This document shows positions 1 through 7,147 of a stretch of 64,000 bases of DNA, piece by piece. Under the pieces are notes generated by a model. It was not told the DNA's origin, made no database searches, and was given only the letters and a program-made list of their open reading frames with translations. The DNA comes from Dysgonomonas sp. BGC7 (lineage in GTDB: Bacteria > Bacteroidota > Bacteroidia > Bacteroidales > Dysgonomonadaceae): the NCBI RefSeq assembly GCF_001261735.1, contig NZ_CVRP01000018.1, forward strand, positions 1-64,000. Reading direction: 5' to 3'. The translations under genes and the position numbers were made by a program. Each line of letters begins with the position of its first letter. The first letter of the stretch is position 1.

Positions 1-257
1 AGAATCGGGCGTATAATTTCGGCGTTTTTAGGCGATTTTTCTATCAATCCATCCTTAGTTTTTCCGTCTATAATAAACGCTTCATTATATCCTGTAAGAA
101 TACCTCGGTAGATATTTATATCCCATTCTTTCAGAGGAGTACCGACTCTTTCTATCTTTTCTTTTATACGCTTCTCTATATCAGACAATATAACAAACGA
201 AGAAATTGCACTTTCTCCAAATGAAGAGATAGTAGCTGATTGATTAATATAATCGCT
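1..257 (-). pseudogene. Fragment of a type IIG restriction-modification enzyme (TaqI-C-like specificity region)
   Basis: An open frame on the minus strand runs from a stop at 258-260 off the left edge of the window. It has no ATG start. The peptide contains the stretches KEWDINIYRGILTGYNEAF and KNAEIIRPIL, which I recognise from the target-recognition part of Eco57I/BREX PglX-like and type IIG methylase-nucleases, where this segment follows the methyltransferase domain. The methyltransferase part is absent upstream, so this is either a 5'-truncated remnant or a silent specificity cassette. It lies next to a divergently transcribed serine recombinase. How far it extends cannot be seen. Confidence 0.7.
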
Positions 258-377
258 CTAAAATTGTATAAATTAATAGTATAATAAAATTATATTATAA
301 ATATAGATATAATATGATAGTCTATTTTATATATAGTATTTTTGTATATAATAATATTATATTTTAAATATGAATTC

Positions 378-974
378 ATGATTTACGGATACATTAGAGT
401 AAGCTCAGATAAGCAGACAACAGAAAATCAACATTTTGAAATAACTAATTATTCCATAGATAAGAAGATGCCTATTGATGAGTGGATTGAGGAGACTATT
501 AGTGGCACTAAAAAAGTTTCAGAAAGGGAGTTGGGTAAGCTTCTGGATAAAATGATAAAAGGAGATATTCTTATTGTAACTGAACTTTCACGTTTAGGTA
601 GGAATTTAATGCAGATAATGAGTATCTTACACACCTGTATGGAGAAGGAAATAATGGTCTTTACTATCAAAGAAAATTATGAATTAGGCAATAATATAAA
701 TTCCAAAGTTCTAGCCTTTGCATTCGGCTTATCTGCAGAAATCGAAAGAAATCTAATATCGCAACGTACAAAGGAAGCTCTTGCTCGTAAAAAGGCAGAA
801 GGGGTTATCCTCGGTCGTCCTATTGGAAGTAAGTCTAAAACCGTTAAACTTACTGGGCGTGAAGACGAAATAAAAGAGCTTTTAGATAAAAAGATATCCA
901 AAAGTGCTATTGGACGAATTCTTGGTGTACACAGGTTAACAGTTAGTGCATTCCTTAAAGAGAATCAGCTTTAA
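378..974 (+). CDS. Mpi-family serine site-specific recombinase (DNA invertase)
   Basis: A 198-aa serine recombinase of the resolvase/invertase family, which cuts DNA through a phosphoserine and inverts or resolves segments. The N-terminus MIYGYIRVSSDKQT holds the catalytic serine at residue 9. ELSRLGRN near residue 75 supplies the conserved arginines, and AEIERNLISQRTKEAL forms the long E helix. The C-terminus (about 165-198) is a short helix-turn-helix (KSAIGRILGVHRLT). The sequence closely resembles what I know of the Bacteroides fragilis multi-promoter invertase Mpi. An upstream in-frame TTG at 342 exists, but the ATG at 378 starts exactly at the family's conserved N-terminus. It lies in an integrated element, convergent with a mobA-like gene. 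No obvious invertible segment was found by eye in this window. Confidence 0.88.
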   Translation: MIYGYIRVSSDKQTTENQHFEITNYSIDKKMPIDEWIEETISGTKKVSERELGKLLDKMIKGDILIVTELSRLGRNLMQIMSILHTCMEKEIMVFTIKENYELGNNINSKVLAFAFGLSAEIERNLISQRTKEALARKKAEGVILGRPIGSKSKTVKLTGREDEIKELLDKKISKSAIGRILGVHRLTVSAFLKENQL

Positions 975-1029
975 TTGATACTTTGTCACAGCTTTTTAAA
1001 TTAAGCAATAACTCTAAAATAGACCATCC

Positions 1030-1473
1030 TTATTTCTGTAACCACATATGCTCATACTTTTTTTCAAATTCTTCAGTTAATTCCATAATCTTTTTTTGAA
1101 GAACAACCATTTCGATGGTTTGTTTTTCCAGTTTATAAAGAAAAGCCAAGGCCTTTTTCTCGGAAAAATTCGACTTTAGGGCTTTGACTATTTGGTTATA
1201 GTTCGTACCGACTATTCGAAATTGTCCGAAGAAAGTAGTGAGTCTCATGTAATAATCTTGTATAGCTTTATCGATTTTTACAATCTTTATTGGCTTGTTA
1301 AATATGCAAGAAGTAATAAAATGAGACTTAACATTCATACATGACTTATCATATAAAGCGAGAAAGCGTGCATTATCAACGTCGTTCAAATAAATAACAT
1401 AACGATGTGTTGCCGGATCTTTTTTCGGATTTCTTCCTCCTTTTCTTCTTCCCGAAAGATTATTTGTTTTCAT
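1030..1473 (-). CDS. MobA-like mobilization accessory protein of Bacteroidetes conjugative elements
   Basis: A 147-aa basic protein that resembles the small MobA proteins encoded just before the MobB relaxase in Bacteroidetes conjugative transposons, where they help assemble the relaxosome at oriT. Recognisable stretches are GGRNPKKDPATHRY at the N-terminus, FNKPIKIVKIDKAIQDYYMRL in the middle (quoted in part) and FSEKKALAFLYKLEKQT towards the end. The ATG at 1473 fits the family start; an in-frame extension to 1554 is not family-like. The relaxase that normally follows is missing: the next gene downstream is the convergent recombinase. This suggests a decayed or rearranged transfer region. 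Hairpins at 1611-1630 and 1661-1678 lie upstream and could belong to oriT. Confidence 0.75.
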   Translation of the reverse strand: MKTNNLSGRRKGGRNPKKDPATHRYVIYLNDVDNARFLALYDKSCMNVKSHFITSCIFNKPIKIVKIDKAIQDYYMRLTTFFGQFRIVGTNYNQIVKALKSNFSEKKALAFLYKLEKQTIEMVVLQKKIMELTEEFEKKYEHMWLQK

Positions 1474-2239
1474 ACCTACATAAAGATTTAATAAATAAAA
1501 ATTACGACTTCGGAGTGATTTTCTCCCCCTGAAAGGGCAAGGGTTTTGAGGCACGGAAATTTATTTCAAGTGCTTCAAAACATACCTTGCTGTATTCTGA
1601 CGAATACCAAAATCCATCCTCCGATGGATTGTCTTAAAGTTTATTTGAGAGATTATCATTACGCTACAAAGGTAGCGTCTGTTAATTGAAAGGTTATGAT
1701 GAGGTTATCAGACAAATGGTGACAGCAGATGTCACTAGATGTCAGTTCTTTTTTTTTGACGATTTTTGATATCCTCTTGTCTGAATTCATAACTGGATTT
1801 GTTCATTCAGATATTTACTAATTATTGATGTATTTACTTCAGCAATAATTTATGTACTGAATACGTTAGCTCTTGACTGATACCAATAAAGAAGACAACC
1901 AATAAATACTGACTTCATGGGTTCATGAATGAATGTCTTCACTAAGTCATGAGGTCAAGACATAACTCATCTACTAAGGAATAAATAAATTACAGATCGA
2001 ATGCCATAGTTAAGTAATGGGTGATTGACTGAATGAAGTATATATCTACAACTTCATTGAATATTATTTCTTTTTCAACTGATAAACACCCTTCCCTGTG
2101 AAAAGAATAAAATAGACCATATTTTTGAGGGAATACTACCCAACGGGTGGAGATTGCCGAAAAAACCTGCAAGGCTTGATATTGGCGTTTTATTCTTGGA
2201 ATAGACCTTTGTTATCAGATGATAAAAAGGTTATGGCAT
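1474..2239. other. Gene-poor stretch of the integrated element
   Basis: No gene that I can support lies here. Two perfect short hairpins are visible: 1611-1618 with 1623-1630 (8-bp stem, 4-base loop) and 1661-1667 with 1672-1678 (7-bp stem, 4-base loop). The second contains a minus-strand TACCTTTG (1667-1674), which fits a Bacteroidetes -7 box for the mobA-like gene. The area 1800-1980 carries repeated TCATGA/TTCATG-type words without a clear unit. A 60-codon minus frame at 1990-2172 has no recognisable product. Confidence 0.4.
1611..1678. repeat. Paired short inverted repeats upstream of mobA-like gene (possible oriT or promoter region)
   Basis: The arms aatccatc/gatggatt (1611-1618, 1623-1630) and acgctac/gtagcgt (1661-1667, 1672-1678) each form a perfect stem with a 4-base loop. 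Their position just upstream of a mobA-like gene is where oriT normally lies in mobilizable Bacteroidetes elements. The second hairpin overlaps a -7-like box, so a regulatory role is an alternative. No nick site can be named from sequence alone. Confidence 0.35.
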
Positions 2240-2268
2240 AAAAAAGGGTAAAAGAACATTTTTACCCC
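2240..2268 (-). terminator. Rho-independent terminator after the ORF6N gene
   Basis: On the minus strand the stem GGGTAAAA/TTTTACCC (2260-2267 with 2246-2253) is followed by a run of T residues (2240-2245). It lies about 26 bp downstream of the ORF6N-domain gene stop. Confidence 0.75.
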
Positions 2269-2293
2269 ATTAATTAAATCGAAATTATAATAT

Positions 2294-2794
2294 CTATTTA
2301 TCTCTTACATAGCCAACTCTTTTCCTCGATTTTGCATCTTGTTCCTTCTCACTTGCCAACTCTGTTAGTGCTTGGTAAATATCATTGAATTGTAGATTCG
2401 TTTCTAACATGAAGTTTTCTAATTTCTGATTTAGTTCAGCATAACCCAAAGCATATTGACGAAGCATAATAAAAGCCCTAACTATTTGGATATTAACCGA
2501 AATTGCTTTCTGACTATTTAATAATCCTGCTAGCATCGCAATTCCATGTTCCGTGAAAGCATAAGGTAACTTTCTAGTGCCGCCCCAACTTGATGTTCCA
2601 TTTTGGAATATCAAGTCAAATTCTTTATTATTCAATTGAAACATAAAATCTTCGGGAAAACGATCCAGATTTCGTTTTACTGCTTTATTCAAATTGCTAG
2701 TTGTAACCTCATATAGTTCAGCCAAATCCTTATCAAGGATTACTTTATAACCTCTTATTTCATATATCCGATTCTGTATTACTTGTAATTCCAT
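2294..2794 (-). CDS. ORF6N-domain DNA-binding protein
   Basis: A 166-aa protein with an N-terminal ORF6N domain (about residues 8-90), a phage- and element-associated DNA-binding fold. Characteristic stretches are IYEIRGYKVILDKDLAELY, VKRNLDRFPEDFMFQL and LPYAFTEHGIAMLAG. The C-terminal third is a charged, probably helical tail (about 115-166). Proteins of this type are common beside integrases in Bacteroidetes mobile elements; the cellular role is not established. It lies 8 bp downstream of the integrase gene on the same strand, and a terminator follows, so the two may form one transcript. Confidence 0.85.
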   Translation of the reverse strand: MELQVIQNRIYEIRGYKVILDKDLAELYEVTTSNLNKAVKRNLDRFPEDFMFQLNNKEFDLIFQNGTSSWGGTRKLPYAFTEHGIAMLAGLLNSQKAISVNIQIVRAFIMLRQYALGYAELNQKLENFMLETNLQFNDIYQALTELASEKEQDAKSRKRVGYVRDK

Positions 2795-2802
2795 ATTGAT
2801 CT

Positions 2803-4044
2803 CTATTTAGCTTTTGATAATTGAGTGTTATTGGCTTGCAATTTGATAGAAAGTGAGTTCATTTCGTTACTTATCAGGTTTTCGGTAACTCGAGCATAAA
2901 TTTGTGTTGTACGAATATTTGTGTGCCCTAGCATTTTAGAAACAGCCTCAATAGAAACACCCTTAGCTAAAGTGGTTGTACTTGCAAAAGTATGTCTTGC
3001 AAGGTGGAAGCTCAGACGCTTCTCAATCCCACACAAATCCCCAATTTCCTTGAGGTAAGAATTCATCTTTTGATTACTCAATGTTGGCAATACTTTATTA
3101 TCATTTTGTAGCCCTCTATACTTCTCAATAATAGATAAGGGGATGTCTAACAGTGGAACAGTCACAACAGTATCAGTTTTTGCACGTTTAGTCATAATCC
3201 ATAATTTACCATCTACTCCTGTCTGTATATTGTCATATGTAAGTTTATAAGTATCTACATATGCCAAACCAGTCATACAGGCAAAGACAAAAATATCCCG
3301 TACTTTCTCAAGACGTTCTATATCGAATTTCTTGTTTTTAATAATCTCTAGTTCTTGATCAGTCAAATATCCTCTATCTACTTTCTTAAAATGGATTTTA
3401 TAGTTAGCAAAGGGATTGTGTTGCATCCATCCATTGTTTTGAGCAATGAGAATCACCCGTTTAAAGAATTGAATGAACTTTGCTGTTGTATTAGGACTAC
3501 AACATGCTTGTGTTCTCAGATAGACTTCAAAATCGCAGATAAATTGATACTTTATCTCTTTTACATTGATATCAGAAATATTATACTTGAATTTCATAAA
3601 TTCAGATATCCTTGTATAAGTCACTTTATATTTTTGCAAGGTTGCTTTTGCCTTAGTAATATTTACCAAAGCTTCTATATCTTTTATCAAGTCTCTAAAC
3701 AAAACGAGCAGCATTGTATTATCGGTTGATATGCCCAGATAAGAATTCTTTAATTTTTCAGCAGTCACATAATTGTCTTTCTCGAATATCTCCCGATACA
3801 TATTGTGTAAGATAGTACGACAAGCGTCAAGGGTTTGATTCACTTCTATGGCTTCTCTCGATTTGCTTCTGGCTTTGTGATTCTCCATATCCCAAAGCTC
3901 GGCTCTGATGTCTTTGTGGATATTAAAACTTACAGCCTCACCCGCAATAGTTATCCTGCAAAAGATAGGGGTGAACGAATCCTTCCTCATTTTGTCCTTT
4001 CTTAGGTAGAAAGTGATGGCAAACGTGCTTTTTGATGTTCTCAT
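2803..4044 (-). CDS. Tyrosine recombinase / integrase of the element
   Basis: A 413-aa phage-type integrase. The N-terminal arm-binding and SAM-like core-binding parts span about residues 1-210 and the catalytic domain about 220-400. The catalytic motif HLARHTFA, a GH (MLGHTNIRTT) and the nucleophile tyrosine in TQIYARV are all present. The first catalytic arginine, normally in TGLR, is replaced: here the sequence is TGLAYVD. A similar replacement is known for the CTnDOT integrase group. The ATG at 4044 has an AGAGGAA ribosome-binding site; the in-frame extension to 4191 does not. The gene lies next to the 3' end of tRNA-Ser, which suggests the tRNA is the attachment site. Confidence 0.9.
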   Translation of the reverse strand: MRTSKSTFAITFYLRKDKMRKDSFTPIFCRITIAGEAVSFNIHKDIRAELWDMENHKARSKSREAIEVNQTLDACRTILHNMYREIFEKDNYVTAEKLKNSYLGISTDNTMLLVLFRDLIKDIEALVNITKAKATLQKYKVTYTRISEFMKFKYNISDINVKEIKYQFICDFEVYLRTQACCSPNTTAKFIQFFKRVILIAQNNGWMQHNPFANYKIHFKKVDRGYLTDQELEIIKNKKFDIERLEKVRDIFVFACMTGLAYVDTYKLTYDNIQTGVDGKLWIMTKRAKTDTVVTVPLLDIPLSIIEKYRGLQNDNKVLPTLSNQKMNSYLKEIGDLCGIEKRLSFHLARHTFASTTTLAKGVSIEAVSKMLGHTNIRTTQIYARVTENLISNEMNSLSIKLQANNTQLSKAK

Positions 4045-4198
4045 AATTCCTCTTTTTAAAGCATTAAAATTAGTTTTAATCAATTGTTTTTGAGGAAAAT
4101 AAGTACTGCCAATATTGGACTGCAAACTACCAATTTGCGACACATCAAGGGTGAACGAATAAAATTGCAGGGGTGAACACTTTGGCAACAAGTTGTTG

Positions 4199-4230
4199 TC
4201 CGAAAGTGGCTTTTTTATGTCTTTCGGAGG
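4199..4230. repeat. Short inverted repeat between integrase and tRNA
   Basis: CCGAAAG and CTTTCGG (about 4200-4226) form a 7-bp inverted repeat separated by about 14 bases, between the integrase promoter region and the tRNA. It could be an integrase or excisionase binding site or part of an operator; the sequence alone does not decide. Confidence 0.3.
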
Positions 4231-4242
4231 AAGAGTGAGAAC

Positions 4243-4280
4243 ATAAAAAAATCCTACAATATGTTGATATTGTAGGATTT
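4243..4280 (-). terminator. Terminator after tRNA-Ser
   Basis: A perfect 14-bp stem (4249-4262 with 4267-4280) with a 4-base loop is followed on the minus strand by a T run (4244-4250). It lies just downstream of the tRNA-Ser gene, within the boundary zone of the integrated element. Confidence 0.75.
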
Positions 4281-4315
4281 ACCCAAGCTTTGTCGCTTTT
4301 TGTCTTTTCTTAAAG

Positions 4316-4402
4316 CGGAAGCGGGGGGATTCGAACCCCCGGTACAGTTACCCGTACGTCAGTTTAGCAAACTGGTGGTTTCAGCCACTCACCCACACTT
4401 CC
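4316..4402 (-). tRNA. tRNA-Ser (anticodon GCT)
   Basis: An 87-base class II tRNA on the minus strand. The acceptor stem GGAAGTG pairs with CGCTTCC. The anticodon arm is CCAGTTTGCTAAACTGG-like with GCT in the loop. A long variable arm follows, and the T arm GGGGGTTCGAATCCCCC is complete. CCA is not encoded. The integrase gene starts 272 bp beyond its 3' end, so the 3' part of this gene is the likely attachment site of the element at the left. No second copy of the tRNA 3' end lies in the window. Confidence 0.95.
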
Positions 4403-4483
4403 TAAGATCGCAACAGACATTGTTTTGCTCAATTGCGATGCAAATATAATTGTTTGTTTTGATTATACAAACAAGTTAGACGA

Positions 4484-5491
4484 TTAAATAGCTTTTTCTT
4501 TAATAAGATACTCTGCTATCTGAACAGCATTGAGTGCTGCCCCTTTCTTTATCTGATCTGCAACTACCCAGAATGTCAATCCATTAGGGTTAGCAATATC
4601 TTCGCGTATACGGCCTACATATACCGGATCTTTTCCTGAAACAAAAAGAGGCATAGGGTATTCTTTCTCCTTTGGATTGTCTTGTAATACTATTCCTTCG
4701 GCATTAGCAAAAGCTTTAGAGGCAGCTTCGGGAGATACCGGTTGTTCTGTTTCTACCCAGATAGCTTCCGAGTGTGAGCGTAATACCGGAACACGGATAC
4801 ATGTTGCACTTACTTGTATGTCGGAGTGCATGATCTTTTGTGTCTCGTTATACATTTTCAACTCTTCCTTTGTATAACCGTTGTCGGTGAAGACATCTAT
4901 CTGTGGAATGAGGTTATATGCCAATTGATATGCAAACTTCTCCACTGTCACATCACTATTGTATGCTATTTGTTTAAATTGGTTTATCAGCTCATCCATA
5001 GCAGCTGCTCCGGCTCCCGATGCTGCCTGATAAGTGGCTACATGTGCTCGCTTGATGTGTGATATTTTTTCTATCACATTCATAGCTACTACCATCTGTA
5101 TTGTAGAGCAGTTCGGATTTGCAATGATTCCTTTTGGACGTATTTTAGCATCTTCTCCGTTCACCTCAGGTACTACCAATGGAACATCTTTATCCATACG
5201 GAATGCGCTGGAGTTATCTATCATAATAGTCCCATGTTTTGTAATAGTAGATGCAAATTCTACAGAAACGCTTCCTCCGGCAGAAACAAAAGCGATATCT
5301 ATATCTTTAAAATCATCATTGTGCTTTAGCTCTTTGACTGTATATTGCTTATCTCGAAAGTTATATACTGTTCCTGCACTGCGTGCAGAACCAAACAGAA
5401 CTAATTCCTCGATAGGGAAATTACGTTCGTCAAGGACTTTGAGAAACTCCTGACCTACGGCACCACTTGTGCCAACAATAGCGATTTTCAT
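4484..5491 (-). CDS. asd: Aspartate-semialdehyde dehydrogenase
   Basis: A 335-aa enzyme that reduces aspartyl phosphate to aspartate semialdehyde with NADPH, feeding lysine/diaminopimelate, threonine and methionine synthesis in the cytoplasm. The NADP-binding loop GTSGAVGQ is at residues 7-14. The catalytic cysteine is C128 in ANPNCST. A substrate-binding arginine lies in [12 protein letters not shown]. Length and ends fit the family. It is the first host gene beyond the tRNA, and dapB of the same pathway ends at the right edge of the window. Confidence 0.97.
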   Translation of the reverse strand: MKIAIVGTSGAVGQEFLKVLDERNFPIEELVLFGSARSAGTVYNFRDKQYTVKELKHNDDFKDIDIAFVSAGGSVSVEFASTITKHGTIMIDNSSAFRMDKDVPLVVPEVNGEDAKIRPKGIIANPNCSTIQMVVAMNVIEKISHIKRAHVATYQAASGAGAAAMDELINQFKQIAYNSDVTVEKFAYQLAYNLIPQIDVFTDNGYTKEELKMYNETQKIMHSDIQVSATCIRVPVLRSHSEAIWVETEQPVSPEAASKAFANAEGIVLQDNPKEKEYPMPLFVSGKDPVYVGRIREDIANPNGLTFWVVADQIKKGAALNAVQIAEYLIKEKAI

Positions 5492-5603
5492 TTTTTATTG
5501 ATATAGAATAATTTATTATGATATCATAAAGGATTACAAAGATATGTATTTTGTGTAAAATTATAAGTGAATAGGGCTAATATTATGAATATAGCTATAT
5601 TCT

Positions 5604-7022
5604 CTATTGCCTTTTTATTAATAATACTACATTCTCCACATGATGTGTATGTGGAAACATGTCTACCGGTTGTACTTTCTCCACTTTATACTTTTCATCG
5701 AGCAAGGATAAGTCTCTTGCTTGTGTAGCCGGATTGCAGCTCACATAGACTATCCGTTTAGGTTCGGCAAACAAGATAGATTCGATTACATCATCATGCA
5801 TTCCTGCGCGAGGGGGATCTGTGATTACAACGTCAGGACGACCGTGTTCATTTATAAAATCTTGCGTAAGTATATCCTTCATATCTCCTGCATAAAACAG
5901 GGTATTGTTTATACCATTGTTTTTTGAGTTGAATTTTGCATCCTCAATAGCATCTTCTACATACTCGATGCCTATCACCTTTTGAGCCTGACTCGATACA
6001 AAATTGGCGATAGTGCCTGTACCTGTGTAAAGGTCGTAGACTAATTCGTTTCCTGTTAGTTCGGCGAAGTCACGTGTAACTTTATACAGGTTAGATGCTT
6101 GTTCGCTATTGGTCTGATAAAAAGACTTAGGCCCTATCTTAAACTTAAGACCTTCCATTTGTTCATAAATGAAGTCGTTTCCTTTCCATGTAACAACGGT
6201 CTGATCGGTAATGGTATCGTTTGCCTTTTCGTTGACAATATATAAAAGAGACGTTATTTGAGGAAATGCATCGGCAATGGTTGTCAGCAAATCTTCTCTT
6301 TGTTCTCTTTCGTTTTCATAAAAAACTACTATTAACATCAGTTCACCTGTAGTAGAAGTGCGTATGATGATGTTACGCATCAATCCACCACGATTGCGCA
6401 GGTCGAAAAAGGTATAATCTTTTTTGAAGCAATATTCTCGTATAAAGTTGCGGATCTGATTGGAAATGTCGTCTTGCAACCAACATTTGTTTATGTCTAA
6501 AACCTTATCGAAGCATCCCGGAATATGGAATCCGAGAGCATTCATATTCATGTCTTCAAAATTTACACCCTCATTGAGCTGTTCCAGTGTGAGCCATTTC
6601 TTATTTGAGAATGTGAACTCAAGTTTATTTCTGTAGAATTCTGTCTTTTCAGAACCGAGTATAGGCTGTATTTCAGGTAGTTCAATTTTGCCTATACGAG
6701 TAAGGTTGTCTATTACCTGCTTCTGTTTAAACTTCAATTGTTCCTGATAAGGTAATATCTGCCATTTGCATCCTCCGCATATTCCGAAATGCTCACAGAA
6801 AGCCTCTGCTCTATCGGGCGAATAAGAAATAAAACGAGTAGGTTTTCCTTCTGCATATTTATTCTTTTTACGGGTTATTTGCAAGTCTATTATATCCCCG
6901 GGCACAACATAGGGTATAAAGACCACCAGGTCGTCCACTTTGGCTATAGCTTTGCCTTCGGCGGCAATATCTATGATTTCTACATTCTCTATAAGAGGGA
7001 GGTTCTTTTTCTTTCGGCTCAT
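5604..7022 (-). CDS. rlmD: 23S rRNA (uracil-C5)-methyltransferase, RlmD/RumA type
   Basis: A 472-aa class I methyltransferase that methylates a uracil of rRNA using SAM. An N-terminal TRAM domain (about 8-65) is followed by an iron-sulfur cysteine cluster CEHFGICGGCKW. The SAM loop is DLYTGTGTIANF near 340, and the catalytic cysteine is in VSCNPATQARDL near the end. The ATG at 7022 matches the family start; the in-frame ATG at 7055 would add 11 atypical residues. The exact target base (U1939, or a tRNA/other rRNA uracil as in TrmA or RlmCD) is not resolved by sequence. Confidence 0.92.
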   Translation of the reverse strand: MSRKKKNLPLIENVEIIDIAAEGKAIAKVDDLVVFIPYVVPGDIIDLQITRKKNKYAEGKPTRFISYSPDRAEAFCEHFGICGGCKWQILPYQEQLKFKQKQVIDNLTRIGKIELPEIQPILGSEKTEFYRNKLEFTFSNKKWLTLEQLNEGVNFEDMNMNALGFHIPGCFDKVLDINKCWLQDDISNQIRNFIREYCFKKDYTFFDLRNRGGLMRNIIIRTSTTGELMLIVVFYENEREQREDLLTTIADAFPQITSLLYIVNEKANDTITDQTVVTWKGNDFIYEQMEGLKFKIGPKSFYQTNSEQASNLYKVTRDFAELTGNELVYDLYTGTGTIANFVSSQAQKVIGIEYVEDAIEDAKFNSKNNGINNTLFYAGDMKDILTQDFINEHGRPDVVITDPPRAGMHDDVIESILFAEPKRIVYVSCNPATQARDLSLLDEKYKVEKVQPVDMFPHTHHVENVVLLIKRQ

Positions 7023-7085
7023 TGACGTTTTTAGTTTTTTCTGAATAAGGTGCAAAGATAATGCTATTTTTTCTTTTCTATTGCA

Positions 7086-7119
7086 AAGAAAAAGAGGCTA
7101 CTTCATAAAAGAGCCTCTT
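7086..7119 (-). terminator. Terminator after the MFS transporter gene
   Basis: AAGAGGCT and AGCCTCTT (7092-7099 and 7112-7119) pair as a perfect 8-bp stem. On the minus strand the hairpin is followed by TTTTTCTTT. It lies about 30 bp downstream of the transporter stop. Confidence 0.75.
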
Positions 7120-7147
7120 ATCTATATTGTTTTTGTGGAGAGTTTTA

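Noticed and set aside
342-377. N-terminal extension of the recombinase from a TTG
   Set aside because: The family begins at the ATG at 378; the extension is AT-rich and has no similarity.
1990-2172. 60-codon minus-strand ORF between the element's hairpins and the ORF6N gene
   Set aside because: No start signal, no recognisable motif, and composition like the surrounding non-coding DNA.
4045-4191. In-frame extension of the integrase upstream of its ATG
   Set aside because: No ribosome-binding site there, while 4044 has one, and the extension is not family-like.
5421-5430. Sequence resembling ACGTTCGT in asd, considered as a possible Mpi site
   Set aside because: It lies in a conserved coding stretch, has no inverted partner, and I cannot confirm the true Mpi site sequence.
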